A DNA stretch of 6,689 bases from Flammeovirgaceae bacterium (GCA_022616575.1 JAKEEN010000168.1:1-6689), one strand, 5' to 3'. Counted from the stretch's first letter, positions 1 through 6,053 are shown. Made by a program: numbers and translations. The notes: a model not told the origin generated them from the sequence alone.

Positions 1-192
1 CAATCGACCTTGCTTGATGTTACGGTCAAAAATTATTTCAAGTCCTGGTTCGTAGATCGTGACTTTCCCAGATTGAAGCTTTTCGACTTTCGATTTATCA
101 ATATCAATACAGGTAACCGTATTTCCGGTTTCCGCAAAACAAGTTCCGGTTACCAGCCCAACATAACCCGTCCCGACAACTGCAATTTTCAT
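1..192 (-). CDS. UDP-glucose 6-dehydrogenase family protein, N-terminal part (gene runs off the left edge)
   Basis: The minus strand from the ATG at 192 reads as an open frame of 64 codons to the window edge. The first residues, [16 protein letters not shown], form the Rossmann glycine motif GxGYVGL (residues 7-13). An acidic pair (D30, D32) ends beta-2, where the NAD ribose binds. The YEPGLE motif (47-52) is characteristic of the UDP-glucose/UDP-N-acetylmannosamine 6-dehydrogenase family. These cytosolic enzymes oxidise a nucleotide sugar to the uronate in two NAD-dependent steps, feeding capsule, exopolysaccharide or LPS synthesis. UDP-glucose dehydrogenase (ugd/tuaD type) is the likeliest member by N-terminal similarity, but the sugar specificity and the catalytic cysteine lie outside the window, so no symbol is given. 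The gene diverges from the acyl-CoA dehydrogenase gene, and a -7 element lies 23 bases upstream of its start codon. Confidence 0.9.
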   Translation of the reverse strand, partial: MKIAVVGTGYVGLVTGTCFAETGNTVTCIDIDKSKVEKLQSGKVTIYEPGLEIIFDRNIKQGRL

Positions 193-215
193 TTGGCTTA
201 TGAATTTAGAGCCGG

Positions 216-223
216 CAAAAATA
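216..223 (-). promoter_or_regulatory. -7 promoter element (TATTTTTG) for the nucleotide-sugar dehydrogenase gene
   Basis: The minus strand carries TATTTTTG, a full match to the Bacteroidota -7 consensus TAnnTTTG, ending 23 bases before the ATG at 192. That spacing resembles the acyl-CoA dehydrogenase (22) and rpsU (18) promoters. No convincing TTTG -33 box lies 18-21 bp upstream, so only the -7 element is annotated. It is followed by CCGGCTCTAAATT, which resembles the sequence after three other -7 elements in this window. Confidence 0.5.
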
Positions 224-281
224 GGACTTTTTGATCCGGATTAAGCCATTTTTAAGAAATATGCATACAAACTAACATTCG

Positions 282-312
282 TTTGTTAAGTCTTTCAAAT
301 CACTTAGCTTTG
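282..312 (+). promoter_or_regulatory. Bacteroidota-type promoter of the acyl-CoA dehydrogenase gene
   Basis: A TTTG at 282-285, a 19-bp spacer and TAGCTTTG at 305-312 match the Bacteroidota primary-sigma consensus (TTTG, about 19-21 bp, TAnnTTTG) in both boxes. Transcription should start around 315-319, giving a short leader of roughly 16-30 bases depending on which ATG is used. The promoter lies in the 142-bp divergent spacer with the minus-strand sugar dehydrogenase gene; the two promoters do not overlap. Confidence 0.8.
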
Positions 313-334
313 TAGCCCTAAAATTGAATAAGAA

Positions 335-1504
335 ATGGAGGTAATGGAAGATAAGTTAACCGGGGTCAGTTTTACTGAATCGGAGAATCAAAAAATGATT
401 GCCCAAATGGTGCGCGATTTTGGCGCCAGGGAGATAAAACCGAAAATGATGGATTGGGATGAAAGTCAGGAGTTCCCCATTCAACTCTTTCACAAGATGG
501 GCCAGCTGGGCCTGATGGGTGTGTTGGTACCTGAAGAATACGGAGGTGCGGGCTTCGGTTACCCGGAATATGTTACGGCTATTGCAGAGATTTCAAAAAT
601 CGATGGGTCTATCGGCCTTTCCATGGCTGCGCATAATTCACTTTGCACAAATCATATTTTATCATTCGGTAACGAAGAGCAGAAAAGGAAATATTTGCCA
701 AAGCTTGCCACGGGTGAGTGGATTGGCGCATGGGGTCTTACTGAACCTAACACTGGCTCTGATGCGGGCAATATGAGAACAATTGCCGTAAAGGATGGCG
801 ACTATTATGTGATCAATGGAGCAAAGAACTTTATCACCCATGGAAAATCTGGAAATGTAGCGGTCGTGATTGTTCGTACAGGCGCTGTTGGTGATTCTCA
901 CGGTATGACAACATTTGTAGTTGAGAAAGGAACCCCCGGGTTCACCTCGGGAAAGAAAGAGAATAAACTGGGCATGCGTGCCTCTGAAACTGCAGAACTG
1001 ATCTTTACGGATTGCCGCGTTCATAAGTCACAAATGTTGGGGAAAGAGGGTGATGGTTTTATTCAAGCTATGAAAATTTTAGATGGGGGAAGAATTTCGA
1101 TTGCAGCCCTGAGCCTTGGGATAGCAACGGGAGCCTATGAAGCTGCCCTTAAATACTCACAAGAGAGACACCAGTTTAACCAGCCAATTTCAAAGTTTCA
1201 GGGCATTGCCTTTAAGCTTGCCGATATGGCCACTAAGGTGGAGGCCGCAAGTCTCCTTACCTATCGGGCAGCTGATCTAAAGCAAAAGGGGCAAAATGTT
1301 AATCGGGAATCGGCTATGGCTAAACTCTATGCCTCAGAAGTGGCCGTGGAAATAGCCAATGAAGGCGTTCAGATCTTTGGGGGGTATGGATATACCAAAG
1401 ATTTTCCAGCTGAAAAGTATTATCGCGATGCGAAGCTGTGCACCATTGGGGAGGGAACCTCAGAAATTCAGAAACTGGTGATCTCAAGGGCAATCCTCAA
1501 GTAA
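335..1504 (+). CDS. Acyl-CoA dehydrogenase (short/medium-chain type, FAD-dependent)
   Basis: This 389-residue protein has the full length of the acyl-CoA dehydrogenase family. These cytosolic FAD enzymes make the alpha-beta double bond in an acyl-CoA and pass electrons to electron-transfer flavoprotein. An N-terminal helical domain (about 13-130) is followed by the FAD/substrate signature [12 protein letters not shown] (134-145) and the beta domain. The C-terminal helical domain carries [12 protein letters not shown] (251-262), [13 protein letters not shown] (278-290) and [10 protein letters not shown] (349-358). The catalytic base is E373 in GEGTSEIQ, so the enzyme looks active. The closest well-known types are butyryl-CoA and short branched-chain dehydrogenases, but chain-length preference cannot be read from sequence, so no symbol is given. 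ATGs at 335 and 344 are both in frame and both follow the promoter. The GGAGG at 337-341 is too close to the ATG at 344 to be a normal ribosome-binding site. No other fatty-acid gene is adjacent. Confidence 0.95.
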   Translation: MEVMEDKLTGVSFTESENQKMIAQMVRDFGAREIKPKMMDWDESQEFPIQLFHKMGQLGLMGVLVPEEYGGAGFGYPEYVTAIAEISKIDGSIGLSMAAHNSLCTNHILSFGNEEQKRKYLPKLATGEWIGAWGLTEPNTGSDAGNMRTIAVKDGDYYVINGAKNFITHGKSGNVAVVIVRTGAVGDSHGMTTFVVEKGTPGFTSGKKENKLGMRASETAELIFTDCRVHKSQMLGKEGDGFIQAMKILDGGRISIAALSLGIATGAYEAALKYSQERHQFNQPISKFQGIAFKLADMATKVEAASLLTYRAADLKQKGQNVNRESAMAKLYASEVAVEIANEGVQIFGGYGYTKDFPAEKYYRDAKLCTIGEGTSEIQKLVISRAILK

Positions 1505-1505
1505 T

Positions 1506-1536
1506 TTTGTAAAAAGCAGGAGAAGGGCTATATTTG
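1506..1536 (+). promoter_or_regulatory. Bacteroidota-type promoter of rpsU
   Basis: TTTG at 1506-1509, a 19-bp spacer and TATATTTG at 1529-1536 match both consensus boxes. The -33 box begins two bases after the acyl-CoA dehydrogenase stop codon, so rpsU has its own promoter in a 50-bp gap. The predicted start near 1540-1543 leaves a leader of only about 12-15 bases. The -7 element lies inside a perfect 5-bp inverted repeat, GGGCT (1525-1529) and AGCCC (1538-1542), possibly an operator or coincidental. Confidence 0.8.
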
Positions 1537-1554
1537 CAGCCCTAATTAGAAAAT

Positions 1555-1749
1555 ATGTTAATAGTTAACGTAAAAGAGAACGAATCAATCGACAAGGCGC
1601 TAAAGCGCTTCAAAAAGAAGTTTGAAAAGACTGGCGTTTTGAAAGAGTTGAGATCAAGAACTTCGTTTGAAAAGCCTTCTGTATCGCGCAGAAACGAGAT
1701 TATTCATGCCGCCTACAAGCAGCGCATGCAGAATCAGGAAAATAGCTAA
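1555..1749 (+). CDS. rpsU: 30S ribosomal protein bS21
   Basis: This 64-residue, strongly basic protein matches bS21 in length and pattern: an N-terminal [20 protein letters not shown] segment, a lysine-rich helix (residues 15-32) and a basic C-terminal half with [14 protein letters not shown]. bS21 binds the 30S platform near the 3' end of 16S rRNA. In Bacteroidota it helps hold the anti-Shine-Dalgarno sequence in a pocket with bS18 and bS6, one reason these organisms rarely use Shine-Dalgarno pairing (established knowledge). The gene is preceded by its own promoter and followed by a strong terminator, as expected for a highly expressed ribosomal gene. The predicted leader (TAATTAGAAAAT before the ATG) has no Shine-Dalgarno, although an A-rich stretch precedes the start. 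The purine run GGAGAAGG at 1519-1526 is upstream of the predicted transcript start and too far from the ATG to pair usefully. Confidence 0.96.
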   Translation: MLIVNVKENESIDKALKRFKKKFEKTGVLKELRSRTSFEKPSVSRRNEIIHAAYKQRMQNQENS

Positions 1750-1763
1750 CATTCTATCCACAT

Positions 1764-1801
1764 ATCCCCTTTAAGTCTTTCTTGAAGGGGATTATTTTTT
1801 T
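1764..1801 (+). terminator. Intrinsic terminator after rpsU
   Basis: CCCCTTTAAG (1766-1775) and CTTGAAGGGG (1781-1790) pair over 10 bp with one T-G wobble, extended by two A-T pairs, around the 5-base loop TCTTT. A T-rich tract (1793-1801) follows, with seven consecutive T at 1795-1801. It lies 15 bases after the rpsU stop. No TAnnTTTG was seen between it and xerC, so xerC is probably expressed by read-through, which would keep recombinase levels well below bS21. Confidence 0.85.
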
Positions 1802-1806
1802 ACATT

Positions 1807-1846
1807 GGTACTGATCCCTAGGCATCGGGAGGGACTGTGCAGTACC
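1807..1846 (+). other. Hairpin-forming leader immediately upstream of the recombinase start
   Basis: GGTACTG (1807-1813) is a perfect inverted complement of CAGTACC (1840-1846). Inside it TCCCT (1815-1819) pairs with AGGGA (1830-1834) around a 10-base loop. The whole structure ends two bases before the ATG at 1849. It encloses the purine-rich GGGAGGGA and the in-frame GTG at 1837. No T tract follows, so it is not a second terminator. A role in translation control or mRNA stability is inference. Confidence 0.45.
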
Positions 1847-1848
1847 GA

Positions 1849-2730
1849 ATGATTGAATCCTTCCTCAAATATCTTCAGTTCGAAAAACGGGTAAGTAAAC
1901 ACACGCTTGAAGCGTATCGGGGCGACCTGAAGCAATTCTCAGATTTTTTAGAAACTACTTTTCCGGAAACCAAACCCGATAAAGCGGACTATGGAATAAT
2001 CCGTTCCTGGATCATTCAATTGGTGGATAATGGAAATAAGGCCCCCTCCGTAAATAGAAAAATTGCCTGCCTGCGCACGTACTATAAATTTCTACTGAAG
2101 CGCGAAACCATTTCCAAAAACCCGATGATTAAAATCAGGGTTTTGAAGACTCAAAAGCGACTTCCCTCATTTGTGAAAGAGAATGACATGACCAATCTCC
2201 TCGATCATGTTGTTTTTGACGATACGCTTGATGGCTGGCGGGATAAATTGATGTTAGAGTTATTTTATTCAACGGGCATTCGCCTGAGTGAACTTATTGA
2301 GTTGAAAGAAAACCGGGTTGATTTAAAAAACCAGACTATTAAAGTGTTGGGAAAAAGAAATAAAGAAAGGGTCATCCCGTTCCCACAAAGTATCGTTTCT
2401 ATAATTGAGAACTACCGTAAAGTAAGAAACAAAGAAGCCGATAGTAAAGCGCATGGACTTCTTTTTGTAACCAATGAAGGCGAGGCATGTTACCCCATGA
2501 TGGTGTACAGAATGGTGAAGAAATATTTAGATGAATACACAACCACTGAGAAAAGAAGTCCGCACGTGCTACGTCACACATATGCCACTCATTTGTTAAA
2601 TAAGGGAGCCGAAATTAATGCAGTGAAAGATTTGCTTGGCCATAGCAGCCTGGCGGCCACGCAGGTTTACACGCACAACTCGATGGAAAAACTGAAAAAA
2701 GTTTTTGACCAGGCACACCCGAAAGCATAA
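1849..2730 (+). CDS. xerC: Tyrosine recombinase, XerC/XerD family
   Basis: This 293-residue protein has the length and two-domain layout of chromosomal Xer recombinases, which resolve chromosome dimers at dif near the division septum. The N-terminal SAM-like core-binding domain (about 1-90) opens with MIESFLKYLQFEKRVSKHT. The C-terminal catalytic domain has every expected residue: R145 (STGIRLSEL), K169 (LGKRNKERVIPF), H239 and R242 (SPHVLRHTYATHLL), H265 (LLGHSS) and the nucleophile Y274 (TQVYTH). The ATG at 1849 is preferred because family members usually begin with this MxxFLxYLxxEK pattern. The in-frame GTG at 1837, just after a GGGAGGG run, would add four residues but falls inside a predicted hairpin. 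XerC and XerD cannot be separated confidently from sequence alone, so the symbol is provisional. Lying between rpsU and hpf, it looks like the housekeeping Xer rather than a mobile-element integrase. Confidence 0.9.
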   Translation: MIESFLKYLQFEKRVSKHTLEAYRGDLKQFSDFLETTFPETKPDKADYGIIRSWIIQLVDNGNKAPSVNRKIACLRTYYKFLLKRETISKNPMIKIRVLKTQKRLPSFVKENDMTNLLDHVVFDDTLDGWRDKLMLELFYSTGIRLSELIELKENRVDLKNQTIKVLGKRNKERVIPFPQSIVSIIENYRKVRNKEADSKAHGLLFVTNEGEACYPMMVYRMVKKYLDEYTTTEKRSPHVLRHTYATHLLNKGAEINAVKDLLGHSSLAATQVYTHNSMEKLKKVFDQAHPKA

Positions 2731-2854
2731 GAAATAATTTATCATACATCTAAAACCAAATGCCTATGTAGAGTGAAATTAGTTAAGACTTGTCGGCTGT
2801 CTTCATCAAAAGCCGGAATTTGTTTCATGTTCAACTTTTTAAATTTTTAGTGTT

Positions 2855-3157
2855 ATGAAGTTACAAGTTCATTCCATCCACTTCAATGCAGACCAAAAAC
2901 TGATTGATTTTATTCAACGTAAGGTTGATAAGCTGGAGACGTTTTATGACCGACTGGTGGATGGCGAAGTTTTTCTCAGATTGAATAACGAAGGGATTGA
3001 AAACAAGACCGTAGAGATTAAACTAAAGGTGCCCGGGGATCAGCTTTTTGCTATTGAAAAAGCAAGGTCTTTTGAGGTAGCCACCGATATGGTAACCGAC
3101 TCGCTAAAAAGTCAATTGAAGAAATTCAAAACGAGAGTGAAAGCCGGCAGGGTATAA
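2855..3157 (+). CDS. hpf: Ribosome hibernation promoting factor, short form (HPF/RaiA/YfiA family)
   Basis: This 100-residue protein has the length of short-form HPF/RaiA (about 95-115 residues); the extra C-terminal domain of long HPF is absent. The pattern fits the family's beta-alpha-beta-beta-beta-alpha fold: an opening strand MKLQVHSIHF, a helix with FIQRKVDKLETFYDRL (19-34), strands including EVFLRL and VEIKLKVP, and a basic C-terminal helix with DSLKSQLKKFKTRVKAG (82-98). These proteins bind the 30S decoding region in starvation or stationary phase and protect idle ribosomes. Short HPF normally needs a partner such as RMF to form 100S dimers in gamma-proteobacteria; whether that applies here is unknown. 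It lies 124 bases after the recombinase. A weak promoter-like pair (TTTG 2819-2822, TAAATTTT 2840-2847, spacer 17) precedes the ATG but is below consensus. The gene ends just before a shared terminator. Confidence 0.88.
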   Translation: MKLQVHSIHFNADQKLIDFIQRKVDKLETFYDRLVDGEVFLRLNNEGIENKTVEIKLKVPGDQLFAIEKARSFEVATDMVTDSLKSQLKKFKTRVKAGRV

Positions 3158-3183
3158 ACCAACAGGTTCGATATAAATTGGGA

Positions 3184-3210
3184 AAAAGGCTCCGAAATTC
3201 GGAGCCTTTT
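3184..3210. terminator. Bidirectional intrinsic terminator between convergent hpf and metK
   Basis: AAAAGGCTCCG (3184-3194) pairs perfectly with CGGAGCCTTTT (3200-3210) around AAATT. On the plus strand the stem ends in TTTTGTTTT; on the minus strand the A run at 3183-3187 becomes a T run. It lies 26 bases past the hpf stop and 5 bases past the metK stop, so one hairpin probably ends both converging transcripts. Confidence 0.9.
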
Positions 3211-3215
3211 GTTTT

Positions 3216-4469
3216 CTATAATTTGAACGCCTTTTTTACCTGATCAACGTGATCCAGTTTCTCCCAGGGGAACAATTCAACCTTTACTTTCTTCTCACTC
3301 TTCTTCCCTTTATTGAATATCTTTTCAACCACTTTAGACTCGCGGCCCATGTGCCCATAAGCAGCTGTCTCTGAATAAATGGGTGATCTCAATTTGAAAC
3401 GCTCTTCGATGAAGTATGGTCGCATATCAAAAATCTTTTCAATCTTCTTGGCGATTTCCCCATCGTTAAATTTCACTTTGGCAGTGCCGTATGTGTTTAC
3501 ATAAAGACCCACAGGTTTTGCTACCCCAATAGCGTAGGCTACTTGTACCAGTACTTCATCGCACACCCCGGCAGCTACTAAGTTCTTTGCGATGTGGCGT
3601 GTTGCATACGCTGCTGAACGGTCAACTTTTGAAGGATCTTTCCCGGAAAATGCGCCACCACCATGAGCGCCTTTTCCTCCATAGGTGTCAACAATAATTT
3701 TTCTCCCGGTTAATCCGGTGTCGCCATGTGGCCCACCGATTACAAATTTGCCGGTAGGGTTTACGTGATACTTAATATCCGCACCAAAAAGTTTTTGCAC
3801 ACGCTTCGGAAGTTTTTTCATTACGCGCGGTACCAAAATAGTAACTACATCTTCGCGAATCTTCTTCAACATGCCGGCATCCTTATCGAAGTCATCATGC
3901 TGCGTAGAGATTACAATAGCATCAATACGCTGAGGTTTGTTGTCGTCACTATATTCAATGGTTACTTGCGACTTAGCATCAGGACGTAAATAGGTCATTA
4001 CTTTTCCTTCCCTGCGAATAACTGAAAGTTCGCGTAACAATAAGTGAGCTAACTCCAGCGGCAAGGGCATATAGTTATCAGTCTCATTGGTTGCGTAGCC
4101 GAACATCATTCCCTGGTCGCCCGCACCCTGATCTTCTTTCTTTCTGCGTTCAACGCCTTGATTAATGTCTGGCGACTGTTCATGGATTGCTGAAAGAATT
4201 CCACAGCTATTTGCTTCGAACATGTATTCACTCTTGGTGTAACCAATTTTCCTGATCACTTCACGCGCTATGTCCTGTACATCGAGATATGCCTCTGACT
4301 TTACCTCACCGGCTAATACAACCTGGCCGGTAGTTACCAACGTTTCGCAAGCAACTTTAGAGGAAGGATCGTACGCTAAAAAATAATCAATAAGAGCATC
4401 CGAAATCTGGTCTGCTACTTTGTCTGGGTGGCCTTCAGAAACTGATTCTGATGTAAATAAATAAGGCAT
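3216..4469 (-). CDS. metK: S-adenosylmethionine synthetase (methionine adenosyltransferase)
   Basis: This 417-residue protein is a full-length bacterial MetK, the cytosolic enzyme making SAM from methionine and ATP with release of phosphate and pyrophosphate. The N-terminal motif [15 protein letters not shown] (11-25) contains H14, D16 and K17, which contact the triphosphate and magnesium. The adenosine-binding loop [12 protein letters not shown] is at 116-126. The phosphate-binding segment [20 protein letters not shown] spans 264-283, with K266, K277 and D278 visible and R256/K257 just before it. The C-terminal region has a lysine-rich stretch ([13 protein letters not shown]), a little longer than in the E. 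coli enzyme (384 residues). The gene lies 109 bases downstream of the methyltransferase gene in the same direction and has its own promoter and a roughly 60-70 base leader. I saw no recognisable SAM riboswitch there. The product is the cofactor of the neighbouring methyltransferase. Confidence 0.98.
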   Translation of the reverse strand: MPYLFTSESVSEGHPDKVADQISDALIDYFLAYDPSSKVACETLVTTGQVVLAGEVKSEAYLDVQDIAREVIRKIGYTKSEYMFEANSCGILSAIHEQSPDINQGVERRKKEDQGAGDQGMMFGYATNETDNYMPLPLELAHLLLRELSVIRREGKVMTYLRPDAKSQVTIEYSDDNKPQRIDAIVISTQHDDFDKDAGMLKKIREDVVTILVPRVMKKLPKRVQKLFGADIKYHVNPTGKFVIGGPHGDTGLTGRKIIVDTYGGKGAHGGGAFSGKDPSKVDRSAAYATRHIAKNLVAAGVCDEVLVQVAYAIGVAKPVGLYVNTYGTAKVKFNDGEIAKKIEKIFDMRPYFIEERFKLRSPIYSETAAYGHMGRESKVVEKIFNKGKKSEKKVKVELFPWEKLDHVDQVKKAFKL

Positions 4470-4472
4470 TCT

Positions 4473-4500
4473 GATTTACGATTTTAGATTTATGATTTAT
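4473..4500. repeat. Four degenerate 7-bp repeats (GATTTAy-like) in the metK leader
   Basis: GATTTAC, GATTTTA, GATTTAT and GATTTAT follow without gaps for exactly 28 bp, starting three bases from the metK start codon. The array abuts the GC-rich palindrome at 4501. The units differ by one or two bases, so it is a degenerate tandem array rather than a fresh microsatellite. Confidence 0.7.
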
Positions 4501-4517
4501 CTGCCTGCGGCAGGCAG
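4501..4517. repeat. GC-rich 17-bp palindrome in the metK leader
   Basis: CTGCCTGC, one central G, then GCAGGCAG form a perfect 8-bp inverted repeat in a region otherwise AT-rich. It lies between the metK promoter and start codon, so the mRNA leader would form a strong stem-loop about 30 bases before the ATG. No T run follows in the metK direction, so it is not an intrinsic terminator. Its GC-rich makeup suggests a dispersed REP-like element (inference). Confidence 0.7.
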
Positions 4518-4538
4518 GCGTTTTACAATTTAAGGGCG

Positions 4539-4569
4539 CAAAGTTAATCGAAAAGCTGGAATACGGAAA
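4539..4569 (-). promoter_or_regulatory. Bacteroidota-type promoter of metK
   Basis: On the minus strand a near-consensus TTTC -33 box (4566-4569) is followed after 19 bp by a perfect TAnnTTTG match, TAACTTTG (4539-4546). Transcription should start near 4532-4536, giving a leader of about 60-70 bases, far longer than the others here. It contains the palindrome and the heptamer array. The promoter begins 10 bases past the end of the methyltransferase gene, so metK can be expressed separately from the upstream pair. Confidence 0.75.
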
Positions 4570-4578
4570 CTTAGTCTA

Positions 4579-5298
4579 CTAATCTGATAGGAAAAGAAAC
4601 ACAGCAGGCGCTTTAGGTAAATCAAGGGTTATTTTTTTCCATTGCTCTACCGTTTTTGTTTGAATGAATTCGCTTTTGCCTGTTACATCCAAGGCTATAC
4701 ATAACCGGGTAGTAGTGCTCAGAGTCCTTACAAGATTCGACCAGAGTGAATTATTACGGTAGGGCGTTTCAATAAAAATCTGCGTTTGATTTTTAGTGCG
4801 TGATTCCTTCTCGTAATTCTTAATGGCGGTCGCAGATTCCTTCGCCTCAACAGGTAGATAGCCATGAAAAGCGAAACGCTGTCCGTTTAAACCTGAGGCC
4901 ATCAAAGCCATCAGCAAAGATGACGGCCCTGCAAGCGGAATCACCTTTATATAATTCTTATGTGCATACGCTACAGCCAATGCACCGGGGTCGGCAACAC
5001 CCGGACATCCGGATTCGGAAACAATACCAATATTTCTTCCCCCTAAAACATCTTTAAAATATTCAGCGATTTGCTGAACCGAGGTGTCTTTATTCAATTC
5101 TTCAAACTGAAGAGATTCGATGGTTGAATATATCTTTAAAGAGCTCAAGAACCTTCTTGCCGTTCTCACATTTTCAACCAGAAAATAATCAATTTCTATT
5201 AACGCATCCCGCACTTGCTGAGGAATCACCCTGGCTTCGGTGTTCTCTGCAATGACGGTGGGGATAAGATAAACGGTGCCAGATTGATTCATCGGCAT
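4579..5298 (-). CDS. RsmI-like SAM-dependent methyltransferase (tetrapyrrole-methylase fold)
   Basis: This 239-residue protein belongs to the tetrapyrrole-methylase superfamily group that includes RsmI, which 2'-O-methylates C1402 of 16S rRNA. The N-terminal strand TVYLIPTVIAE (8-18) replaces the usual YVVATPIGN. VENVRTARRFL (41-51) aligns with the family's AEDTR region. GIVSESGCPGVADPGA (91-106) matches the SDAGTPxISDPG signature, and VIPLAGPSSLLMALMASGLNGQRFAFHGYLP (119-149) matches the VxxxPGPSAxxxALxxSG...FxGFLP block. IFIETPYRN (174-182) and a C-terminal substrate lobe follow. Bacteroidota often have this divergent paralogue beside a canonical RsmI, so rRNA methylation is likely but C1402 specificity is unproven and no symbol is given. 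The ATG at 5298 overlaps the hydrolase by 10 bases; an in-frame ATG at 5292 would instead give the classic 4-base ATGA overlap. Either implies translational coupling. The product uses SAM made by the adjacent metK. Confidence 0.85.
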   Translation of the reverse strand: MPMNQSGTVYLIPTVIAENTEARVIPQQVRDALIEIDYFLVENVRTARRFLSSLKIYSTIESLQFEELNKDTSVQQIAEYFKDVLGGRNIGIVSESGCPGVADPGALAVAYAHKNYIKVIPLAGPSSLLMALMASGLNGQRFAFHGYLPVEAKESATAIKNYEKESRTKNQTQIFIETPYRNNSLWSNLVRTLSTTTRLCIALDVTGKSEFIQTKTVEQWKKITLDLPKAPAVFLFLSD

Positions 5299-6053
5299 GA
5301 CAAATAATGGTGAACGACACTAACAAACTCCTGTGGTTTTTCTGCCTGTACCCAATGCCCGGTATCCATCGTGAGTAAATCGGATTTCGGAAAATATTTT
5401 TTAATCAAAGCTCGGTCCTCATCCCTCACATAGTTTGAATTTTTTCCACGAATGAAGAGCGTGGCTTTTTCAAAGGGTACAGGAAGTTCAATGGCTTGAA
5501 CAATTTCAGGAAGACATTTATTTAGTACAGGAACGTTTGCCTTCCACGTAAAACCACCCTCTGCTTTGCGCGACAAATTCTTTAACAGGAACTGCCGAAC
5601 GTCTGCCTCTTCAACATATCTTGACAAGATCTTATCAGCCTCATGACGAGAAGCCAATGTCTTAATAGGAATGGCCATAAGGCCTTCCATGATATGATCA
5701 TGATGGATGTTGTATGCCTTCGGTGCAATGTCAACCACTATCAACACATTGACTTGCTGCGGGTACTTAGAAACAAACCTCATGGCTGTTTTTCCGCCCA
5801 TGCTGTGCCCGATGATGATCGGGGTGTTGAGTTGATGTGAATCAATGAACTCTTTCAGGTCTTCGGCCATCAAATCATAGGTATGTTCATCACTGTGGGG
5901 CGACTGGCCGTGATTTCGCTGATCGAGAAAATATACTTTGTAATTCTCAGCCAGCAGTTTGGCCTGGGTAAGCCAATTATCAGATGACCCGAGAAGTCCG
6001 TGAAGGATAAGAATAGGTTGCCCCTGGCCGAGTTCGCGGTAGAAAAGTTTCAT
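5289..6053 (-). CDS. Alpha/beta-fold hydrolase, YbfF/ABHD11-like esterase
   Basis: This 254-residue protein has a complete alpha/beta-hydrolase fold. The oxyanion-hole motif HGLLGSSDNW is at 18-27 and DQRNHGQSPHS at 44-54. The nucleophile elbow GHSMGG (82-87) holds S84, VVDIAP (107-111) holds the candidate acid D109, and the catalytic histidine is H233 in TGHWVQAEKP. The HGLLGSxxNW and DxRNHGxSP pair is typical of the YbfF/ABHD11 subgroup, whose bacterial members hydrolyse short acyl esters or thioesters; the physiological substrate is unknown. No signal peptide is visible, so it is probably cytosolic. The frame can be extended to a TTG at 6059, but the ATG at 6053 (MKLFYREL) is a better start. 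It is the first gene of the minus-strand block and overlaps the methyltransferase gene, indicating co-transcription. The TATTTTTG lying 3 bases upstream is too close to be its promoter. Confidence 0.9.
   Translation of the reverse strand: MKLFYRELGQGQPILILHGLLGSSDNWLTQAKLLAENYKVYFLDQRNHGQSPHSDEHTYDLMAEDLKEFIDSHQLNTPIIIGHSMGGKTAMRFVSKYPQQVNVLIVVDIAPKAYNIHHDHIMEGLMAIPIKTLASRHEADKILSRYVEEADVRQFLLKNLSRKAEGGFTWKANVPVLNKCLPEIVQAIELPVPFEKATLFIRGKNSNYVRDEDRALIKKYFPKSDLLTMDTGHWVQAEKPQEFVSVVHHYLSCR

Noticed and set aside
10..234. 74-codon plus-strand frame at the left edge
   Set aside because: It overlaps the minus-strand Rossmann-fold dehydrogenase, whose GxGYVGL and YEPGLE motifs identify the coding strand.
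662..1024. 120-codon open frame on the minus strand inside the acyl-CoA dehydrogenase gene
   Set aside because: The opposite strand encodes a full-length enzyme with all motifs; the antisense translation resembles no family and has no promoter or start context.
1849..2730. Recombinase as a sign of an integrated mobile element
   Set aside because: Length, motifs and position between rpsU and hpf fit the housekeeping Xer. There is no adjacent tRNA, attachment repeat, excisionase or cargo gene.
2793..2816. CGGCT...AGCCG stem-loop between xerC and hpf as a terminator
   Set aside because: The stem is only 5-6 bp with a 12-base loop, and no T run follows, only AATTTGTTT.
2819..2847. Possible hpf promoter: TTTG, 17-bp spacer, TAAATTTT
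   Set aside because: The -7 box lacks the final G and the spacer is shorter than the 19 bp seen at the good promoters here; the region is AT-rich enough for this by chance. hpf may be co-transcribed with xerC.
3726..3989. 87-codon plus-strand frame inside metK
   Set aside because: It is antisense to the conserved metK core and has no recognisable protein pattern.
4470..4538. SAM riboswitch in the metK leader
   Set aside because: The roughly 60-70 base leader consists mostly of a heptamer array and a simple palindrome; I see no multi-helix core resembling known SAM riboswitch classes.
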